Positions 57,191 to 64,000 of a stretch of DNA of 64,000 nucleotides are shown here, piece by piece. Below the pieces are notes generated by a model. That model saw only the letters and a program-made list of their open reading frames with translations. It ran no database searches and had not been told where the DNA came from. The position numbers were made by a program, and so were the translations under genes. The DNA is from Coprinus comatus (lineage: Eukaryota > Basidiomycota > Agaricomycetes > Agaricales > Agaricaceae). The stretch lies in NCBI GenBank assembly GCA_034638255.1, contig JAWPGT010000004.1, positions 806,001-870,000 on the forward strand. The letters are read 5' to 3'. Position 1 is the first letter of the stretch. Each line of letters begins with the position of its first letter.

Positions 57191-58836
57191 ATGTCCGCAG
57201 AAACACCTTTCAAAATTGCAGTTCCAGACGCGGACATTGCTCTTTTGAAGAAGAAACTCGAACTCACAAGGCTCTCTGATGAACTTGAAAATGCAGGACA
57301 CGACTATGGTGCACCATTGAAGGACATTCAACGTCTTATCACTCATTGGAGAGATGACTATGACTGGCGTAAACATGAAGCTTTATTAAATGAAGAATTG
57401 CCACAGTTTACGCGTGATATTGAAGTCGATGGGTTTGGGTCTCTGAATATCCATTATGTGCATAAGAAGAGTGAGATTGCGTCAGCAATACCGTTGTTAT
57501 TTATCCATGGGTGTGAGTATCCTACGTCAGAACCCTTTTCAAATGAATATATGGGTTCCAGGGTTACTGACTACTGGTCTTGTAATAGGGCCGGGAAGTT
57601 TCATCGAGGTCAGGAAGATTCTCCCCTTGTTACTAGAAGGTGGGGACGGCCCGAGCTTCCATGTGGTAGCAATAAGTATTCCTGGTTACGGATTCTCTGA
57701 AGCAACAAATAAGAAAGGCTTTGCTCTTCCACAATATGCGGAGGTATGTTATTTGCCTTGCGCTCATTTCATATATTGATCTATTCTATTGGTAGGTCTC
57801 TCATAAACTAATGCTTGCGCTCGGATATAATGAATATGGTGAGACATGTGTATGATCACAAGAGAGAACCATCCTCCTAATTTAAGGACCAATCGCATCA
57901 GTATCGCAAGGAGGTGACTGGGGAGGTATGGTAAGTCATTTGTCTATTTCCATTCAAACCGATACCTTGATGACGAACACACATTCTGCCAATTTAGATC
58001 ACTAATTATATCTCTGTACTCTATGGTGGAAAACATGCGAAAGCATGGCATTCCAATTTTCCTATGTACGTTTCTTTTACGCGTTGAAGTGGTACTACTC
58101 TGATTACTTATTTTACTGCAGTTGCCCGCCTCCTCATCCATGGCATCAACCGAAGATGTACCTACATCACCTTATAACACCTTTGACTCCCTTCGAGAAG
58201 GCAGGTACAGAACGTACAGCGTGGTTCAGAAAGAAAGGTCAAGGATACTCTGCCGAACACACAACACAACCACAAACTATAGGTTATAGTCTTGCTGACT
58301 CTCCTGTTGGCTTACTAGCCTGGATCTATGAGAAACTTGTAAATTGGACGGACGATTACCCTTGGACAGATGACGAAGGTTTGTTGATTTTGTAATTCAG
58401 ATATCTTACCTAACAATACCTTTTCAGTTTTAACGTGGATTTCAATCTACTGGTTTTCACGCTCTGGTCCAGCCGCTTCAATCAGAATCTATTATGAAAA
58501 TACAGTAGCAGGAGCTCCAATCATCAATCAAGGAGTTCCAGTCAAGATACCCACAGGATATTCCTATTTCCCAAAGGAACTATGTGTATTCCCCAAATCG
58601 TGAGTTATTCTCAATATCGAGAATAAGTTGAATTTATATAAATTCTCATGACTTTTTTTTTGATACTTTGTAGATGGCTAAGGTCAATTTCAAATGTTGT
58701 ATTTGAGGGTATACATGATAAAGGAGGTCATTTTGCTGCATATGAAAGACCGGAGACTTTGGTTGGTGATTTGAGAAAGATGTTTGGTAAAGGAGGATTA
58801 GCTTTTGGTGTCATTGATACGCATCGTGGATTCTAA
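57191..58836 (+). CDS. Epoxide hydrolase (EHN-type alpha/beta hydrolase)
   Basis: Eight or so exons. The N-terminal EHN-type region contains PFKIAVPDADIALLKKKLELTRL, HWRDDYDWRKHEALLNEELPQF and IHYVHKKS. The alpha/beta core has LLFIHG-WPGSFIEVRKILP (split by an intron), SIPGYGFSEA and the nucleophile-containing SQGGDWGGMI, in which the Asp attacks the epoxide. FPKSWLRSISNVVF and DKGGHFAAYERPE hold the catalytic His near the C-terminus. Family members open epoxides to diols, in detoxification or fatty-acid and juvenile-hormone-type metabolism; the fungal substrate is unknown. No membrane anchor is visible, unlike mammalian microsomal enzymes. The start at 57191 is chosen from the TATA spacing. 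Confidence 0.88.
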
Positions 58837-59591
58837 CTTTGAGAGATACCGTCAGAAATGGCTGTTTTTCTTTAGGTAAAATTATGGTGAGCTCTCTTAG
58901 TTTTATGATTGACACTACAAGTCACATAATCAAATTTCAGTAAAACTCTATCACCAGATCGCGTAAACATTCATCTTAAGGATCTACAGCTACCATACAT
59001 CTGTACCCAATAGAAAATAGGTTTAAAGCCTACCCAATAACGACATATTGTTTAAATCGTTCGTGATTGAGGCACAATTTATGATTTTACACACAGCGGA
59101 TTCAAACTTAGAACGTTTGAATCTCTGAAGAAAAACAATATAAAGTCCAATTATTGTGCCAACAAGTTTTCAAAGAAACCTCCTTTGACATCAACGAACT
59201 TGAAGTGCTTGAACATCAAAACATGTAGAGGATATGTCCAAATGTTTCAAGAACAATAACTTCTGTATTTTCAGATTCAAAGTAATATGGTCCCTGCTGG
59301 TCCAAGTGTACTACATGTAAAAACATAAATTTCAAATTCAAAGGTCCCCGCTGCCACAATGTTTTTCAAATGGGGACTAGAATTAGACTAGGACACGAAA
59401 TAATTACAGGTGCTTAATTTCATTGTCGTCGTCAATTACCCTGACTAGACTCAGAACTGGATTGTCATTGAAGAGCCCTGAATAGTATAATGGTCGGGTA
59501 TAAATACCCCCCACCCATTGGATATAAAAATTATCACTACAGCAGAACACTCCTCCTCAAACGTGAACTACTCTACAACTTCTTCCCAGCC
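58837..59591. other. Intergenic, no gene seen
   Basis: AT-rich. It contains a 9-bp inverted repeat at 59099-59123 and a TATA-like ggatataaaaatt at about 59519-59531, some 60 bp before the zinc-finger gene. Confidence 0.45.
59099..59123. repeat. Perfect 9-bp inverted repeat
   Basis: GATTCAAAC (59099-59107) and GTTTGAATC (59115-59123) around a 7-nt loop. Confidence 0.6.
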
Positions 59592-60286
59592 ATGCCTTAC
59601 CAAACTAGCAAGCAAGATACTGCTACTGCTACTCCTAATGTCCCCAATCTGAATGAAGCTTACGCAGTTTCACATAACCCGACCAACTCATCGAAATATA
59701 CCGTACGCTGGTCGAATATCGTAACGCCTCATTCCATTAACAACGAAAACGGTGACTTGCTGATTCCACGCTTCCCAAAGGAAGTGGCGAAATGGGTAAT
59801 TTGAAAGTAAAAAACAGCAACAACTTTTCCATTCCTGAGGACTCTCCCAATTTACTAATTACCTGCCAATGGGAGAACTGTGGCGCTTTAGTTGAAGTTA
59901 GGATGGGAGGCTTTGTAACACATATGATTAAACATTTGGCCTTGGAGAAAAAGTGTAATCCTTCACCGATTTGTCGTTGGGTACATTCCGATAAAAGGAT
60001 CTGCAATGTAGAGGTCAAAGTCTTCAAATACACACTATCGAAGCACTTCAAAATTCACTTCAACTTCAAGATTCACTTCAAGCATTATAAATTTCCATCT
60101 CCTCAATTGCGACAGTCAAACTCTCGTATATCTGCTAGTCGAGGTACCTCGGGCCCCAAACATTCTCGGTTCTCTGTCAATTCCAATAACTCGAAACGAA
60201 AGTTGCTAGTAGGTCAGTGTGGCATAAACAATTGTCCTCACCCCGGTTTTTGTTTGTTGAGTGTGCTTAGGGGATCCGAAAAGTAG
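59592..60286 (+). CDS. Small C2H2-like zinc-finger protein
   Basis: Two frames (ATG at 59592, and a frame through 60286) are best joined by a 44-nt intron (59796-59839, GTAATT to CTGAG). This gives AKW-DSPNLL and 216 residues in all. Two finger-like units follow: CQWENC-x13-HMIKH, and C-x9-C-x13-HFKIH. A basic Ser/Arg-rich stretch and CGINNCPHPGFC come after. The 13-residue spacing between Cys and His is one more than classical C2H2. It may be a nuclear DNA- or RNA-binding protein. Without splicing the first frame ends at 59804, overlapping a second ATG at 59792. The acceptor is GAG, not the usual CAG/TAG, so the model is tentative. Family unknown. Confidence 0.6.
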
Positions 60287-60692
60287 TTTAAACAAAGTGT
60301 TTTTGGGGCTTCTAAAGAACTATGTATTATACTTTTTGTGTCCCTACGACTCTACCAGTATTTCTATGATTATGCATTAATTTTTCTTCTACTGACGAAT
60401 GATTTCTTGAAAAAATGTATATTTATTAAGCAGGTCCGACCTGGGTGTATCTTTTTATGATACCTAGCATTCGAGTGGAGAGAGAAAGCAGAAAAGACCG
60501 AAAGTACGCAAAAAAAAAAAAGGAATGTAAGGACTATAAAGTCTATGGATACCAAGTCCGTATATAAATCAAGATCAAATATCATTATAGGGAAAAAGAA
60601 TAATGAAAAGCCAACGTTCACAAGTCCACACAAAAAAAGTAGTAGAAATATAAGGGATATCATAACGGGGAGTACACGATTTTGAGAGAGCT
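60287..60692. other. Convergent intergenic spacer
   Basis: AT-rich sequence between two convergent genes, with an A run at 60510-60521. No gene seen. Confidence 0.5.
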
Positions 60693-62084
60693 TTACACGC
60701 TGTTCATGGGTAGCTCGTATGGGCAGCCAGCATCAACAACTTGGGTTGACACCCTAGGATGGCCAGGCAAGCCAAAGATATCAAGTTCGACGACCAATCT
60801 GAACCTGACCGCTACAAAGGTTTCCGCTATCAGTATGTAGCCCTTGGCTGCCGAGATGCGGAACTCACGTGGTCGAACTCCATCAGCATAAAGCCGTTTA
60901 TTTTTGCATCCATTATACCAGTTTGCCCCTAACAGAAAAATATCAATGTCATGTCTCACGCGGGACATTTTCGCCGCGTAATGCAGCAGTGAGGACGTAC
61001 ATGTCTGATCAGTGTCGTTCGTGGCGAGGTAGGTAAAATTCAAAGGTAGCATAATTTCAGGGAAGGTTTTGGGAGACAATTTCTCACTCCGTGTGAGATC
61101 ACCAGTCCCTACCTCACGACCAGTTTCGAGGTCATAAACAGTTGAGCGCATGTGTCGGATTGTAATCGGCACGAAATTGTTGTCGGTATCGAGCTGAAGC
61201 GAGGCAAAAGCTGGGAAAGAGAAGTTAGCGGAGCTCGAGAAAAGCCATATTCTACGGCTTGAGCCCATTCGCCGGTTGCGTTCACTAATGGTGTGTCACT
61301 GTTAAAAGAAAAGCGAGGTACACGAGGTATGCAGAATGCCAGCACTAGTGCAATTCTACGCACGTATGAGCCAGATATAAACTTTAGACGCAAAAATTAA
61401 GACGTACGCAACGATTACCCCGAACATGAACCATACAAAGACTTTTCGGGTGCAGAAATCACCGCACATGCCTCTCTCACCCCGATTCCACTGTTTCCAT
61501 TTTTCTTTCCGAGACTCATATTTCTTTTCCTTCTTCCCTGACTTGGTCATATCACGCAACTCAGTCTTGGTCCATTCCGCTCCTAAACCTGGCACAGTGA
61601 CCATCTCTGGAGCGGCCACTGTGGGGGTATCAACCGTCAGTGGGGTGTTATGATCCAGCCGCTGATAGCTAATAAACGGAAGACAGTACATAGTTAAGCA
61701 CGGACGCCTCTTAAAGCATATCAAAACTCACTCTTGCGGATTTGTCGATGTGTTGTGTGCATATACAGAACTATATTTCGGACCTGCGTTATTGAAATCG
61801 GCATATACATCCCAAGCTGCCGGCTCTTCTTCGTCTCTTCCTCCTTTCAATGGTTCTTCTCTTCCAGGGTAAAAGGAGCTCGAATTGTATCCAGCAGAGG
61901 CATTGCGAGTATGTAGGAGTTCCATGGATGGTCTAGTGTCTGGGCTGAAGAACGATGAAGCGTCGTCCCTTGCTGTTCGTCCTTGCGGTGGATGATGTGA
62001 TAAGTAATCAGCGTTAAGCGCATCTGTAGACCCTTTGCGGCCTCCATAGAAGGAGGAGACCATGGATTTTCTGTCGGAGTCCAT
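60693..62084 (-). CDS. Single-pass membrane protein with LEA-2-like domain, possible frameshift
   Basis: The ATG at 62084 opens a hydrophilic, Ser/Pro/Asp-rich cytosolic head. Introns (acceptors before YQRLDHN and before IALVLAF) restore the frame. One membrane segment (VFVWFMFGVIVAIALVLAF) is followed by CIPRVPRFSFNSDTPL, NATGEW and an extracytosolic beta-rich part with ANFSFPAFASLQLDTDNNF, STVYDLETG, ATND, WANWYNGCKN and a C-terminus GCPYELPMNSV. The order (short cytosolic head, one span, LEA-2-like domain) recalls plant NDR1/LEA-2 proteins and yeast vacuolar Tag1, and a basidiomycete family of this type. At about 61229 the conserved frame breaks: SRAP continues in one frame and ANFSFPA in another, as if one base were missing. 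An alternative 80-90 nt intron also bridges it. Function unknown. Confidence 0.7.
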
Positions 62085-63309
62085 GGAGGAAGGCTGACCC
62101 TAGCGACTAGGCGGTACAGAGGGAATGGTAGAAGAAGCCGTGGGAATAATGTATCATAGGAGTTCCGACCACGTGTGTTTATCCCAGGTGCAGAGGTGAT
62201 ATTTTTAGCTTTTTTTTTTTCCAATTAACAAGCTCCTTTCATTTACAATCGCCACCATATTGTATCTCTGGTGGATGAGAAGACTATACAGGACACTTGA
62301 GAGTATGGGATCAATTATATAAATCAACTCTGCTCTAAGAGGGCCGCTCGATAGTAGATACTGACTTCGGTATATTTGCATTTGAACTAAGTACTCCGAA
62401 GTTCCTAACAGACACAGCGGACCAGAGATCCAAATTATGCTCTCTGGTGTATGTCTATTACTCATAGTATATCATAATGCTTGAAAAGTTTCCATTCCAT
62501 GGGATTTTTCGTTCCAGTAGCACCATGTTGGCACTCCTTTCCTTCGAAAGTTCTAGAGATATAGCGAATCCAAGCACTAAGTACTATTATAGACACAATA
62601 CACATACACTGCTGCGGGATGTCTGTTGTTTATTAATGAAGTTAAATGTCTAGACTTCCGAGATACATGTAGGTCCAAATTTACTAGACACACACACAAC
62701 ACACATTCTTATGAAATGTGGTGTCCGTGGTACTCCGGCACGGAAGAAAGATTTAGTAGGGTAACGTGATCCTCTTGTAAGGATAGCAAATGCATGCCGA
62801 GTCGGATTGGATATGACACTTCGGGTGATAGGTGTAATTTGGTGGAAGGGGGTGGACAGTGATGTCTTTGATAGTGTCCGTGGATTAGGATGTGGCTTTT
62901 CTTTGTTCTTTGACTTTCTTTTCTCTTTTTATTGCGACACGGACATCTCTACTAGACAGTCTTAGAGTATAAATACTGTACCAGTTTGACTGGAACACCT
63001 CACTCTCAATTCGTATTTTCGAGTGTGAGGTGAGACTTATTCTTCTTTTATCCTTTTATAATCATTGCTAATACTGTACCTATAGCCTAACATTTCTCGC
63101 CGTCTTATAGGTACTTAATATACTAATTCTCAATTTGTATCTTCTAGTGTGAGCCTAACGTTACTCATCGTCTAATACCTCTAATATATAAGGGCAAGAA
63201 GTTGGCAAACTACAGGATCATTCGGCGGCTCCTAAACACTAAACGGCCTTTTCACTCACAACTTTAACTAGTACACATCTACTTTCTCTATCGAATCCAA
63301 TTACTTGCT
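62085..63309. other. Intergenic, upstream region of the Hsp20 gene
   Basis: No gene seen. It contains a duplicated segment (63003-63185), TATA-like elements (tataaatac near 62969; atatataag near 63184) and a weak heat-shock-element-like GAAAGTTCTAGAG at about 62546-62558. Confidence 0.45.
63003..63185. repeat. Degenerate direct duplication upstream of the Hsp20 gene
   Basis: CTCAATTCGTATTTTCGAGT and CTCAATTTGTATCTTCTAGT, each followed by TGTGAG. CCTAACATTTCTCGCCGTCT and CCTAACGTTACTCATCGTCT form the second half of each unit. The halves are spaced differently in the two copies. Confidence 0.6.
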
Positions 63310-63934
63310 ATGTCCAACGCCCATGAATTCTTGCTCAAAGAATCACTTTGGAAAGTGGTGAATCAGTTGCTAGGCATTAGTTCCCGACGTATCCGGGATG
63401 AGTTGAATCTCATCAACAGCAATGCGATGGCTGTTGACGCCCCACCCCAGCCTAGACCCCCGATAAATCCGAGGTACGTATATTTATATAACATATAGTA
63501 TATCTACAGATCTCTATTTCTAACAGACAACTACAGAAGGATTGTCCATCTGGATAAAGAAAAGAAAGTAGGAACCGTTTGGTTTGAATTACCTGGAGTA
63601 AAGAAAGAGGATATACATATTATGTTGGTGGATAACCAACTCTACATTCGTGGTGAAAGTAAGATAACATCCGGTTATCAAGTTAGCAGGAATGTAGGGT
63701 TTCCTGTTCATGATATATATGTGGGAGAGTATAATGAGATATATTCTCTTCCTTACTGTGCAACTAAGGTAAGCTTTTACTTATTAGAAAATCATATTAT
63801 TGATATGATTGATTTTTGCTGATTCGATCGTCTAGGAAGAAGATTTGCAATTTTCAATAGAAGCTGGAATTCTTAAAGTTACATTTCCTTTATCGGAGCC
63901 CGTAGAACCGCCCAAGGAGATTACACTCCCCTGA
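63310..63934 (+). CDS. Hsp20/alpha-crystallin small heat-shock protein
   Basis: Three exons (63310-63473, 63537-63768, 63836-63934) give 164 residues. After an N-terminal arm of about 55 residues, the alpha-crystallin domain shows VGTVWFELPGVKKEDIHIML, DNQLYIRGE, and EDLQFSIEAGILKVTFPL with the GILKV/T signature. The tail is PPKEITLP, without a clear I-x-I. Such proteins hold unfolded proteins in oligomeric assemblies during stress. The first intron uses the second of two nearby AG sites (CTACAG), which alone keeps the frame. It is likely heat- or stress-induced; only weak promoter support for this is visible. Confidence 0.9.
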
Positions 63935-64000
63935 AGTCTTAGTCATAATTATATACCCCTAGATACTATTTCTATAAATACGTATTAGTTTATGAGCATT

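Overview
This window is nuclear DNA of a filamentous basidiomycete (Agaricomycotina, most likely Agaricomycetes). Genes are broken by many short GT-AG introns of about 45-90 nt, often with CTAAC/CTAAT-like branch sites. Intergenic DNA is AT-rich with pyrimidine-rich leaders, TATA boxes and microsatellites. Several families are fungal or typically basidiomycete: the DUF6534-type membrane protein, the repeated CPPDR secreted domain, Vts1, Fzo1, Alg11 and a Tgl2-like lipase. No prokaryotic operon, CRISPR array or virus was seen.

Layout. 1.6-3.3 kb: a seven-exon short-chain dehydrogenase (-). 5.0-10.2 kb: VTS1 (-) and FZO1 (+), head to head across 180 bp. 12.3-14.0 kb: a secreted protein of three exon-duplicated repeats (+). 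14.1-14.8 kb: an apparently noncoding spliced gene (-) with two introns, each holding a U18-like C/D box snoRNA. 15.8-17.4 kb: a nine-exon quinone oxidoreductase (+). 17.4-26.0 kb: a gene-poor stretch with only weak small candidates. 26.0-29.0 kb: an alpha/beta hydrolase (-) with two very large introns. 30.3-33.7 kb: a 969-residue low-complexity protein ending in a CaaX box (-), divergent from a UTP30/RSL1D1-like ribosomal L1-domain protein (34.0-35.8 kb, +). 36.5-37.9 kb: a DUF6534-type membrane protein (+).

38.6-54.0 kb is rich in hydrolases: a secreted M64 metallopeptidase (-), a Tgl2-like lipase (-), an intronless unknown gene (+), two tandem GH20 beta-hexosaminidases (+, the second frameshifted) and a secreted prolyl-iminopeptidase-like hydrolase (-). 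54.6-58.8 kb: ALG11 (+) and an epoxide hydrolase (+). 59.6-60.3 kb: a small C2H2-like protein (+). 60.7-62.1 kb: a single-pass membrane protein with a LEA-2-like domain (-), possibly frameshifted. 63.3-63.9 kb: an Hsp20 small heat-shock protein (+).

The housekeeping genes cover mRNA decay, mitochondrial fusion, ribosome assembly, N-glycan assembly, lipid hydrolysis and rRNA methylation guides. They are interspersed with secreted and membrane genes that may serve wall turnover and nutrient capture. Most gene models were assembled by joining exons in frame at visible splice signals; for many of them the exon lengths sum to a multiple of three. Gene identities come from remembered family motifs, not from database searches.
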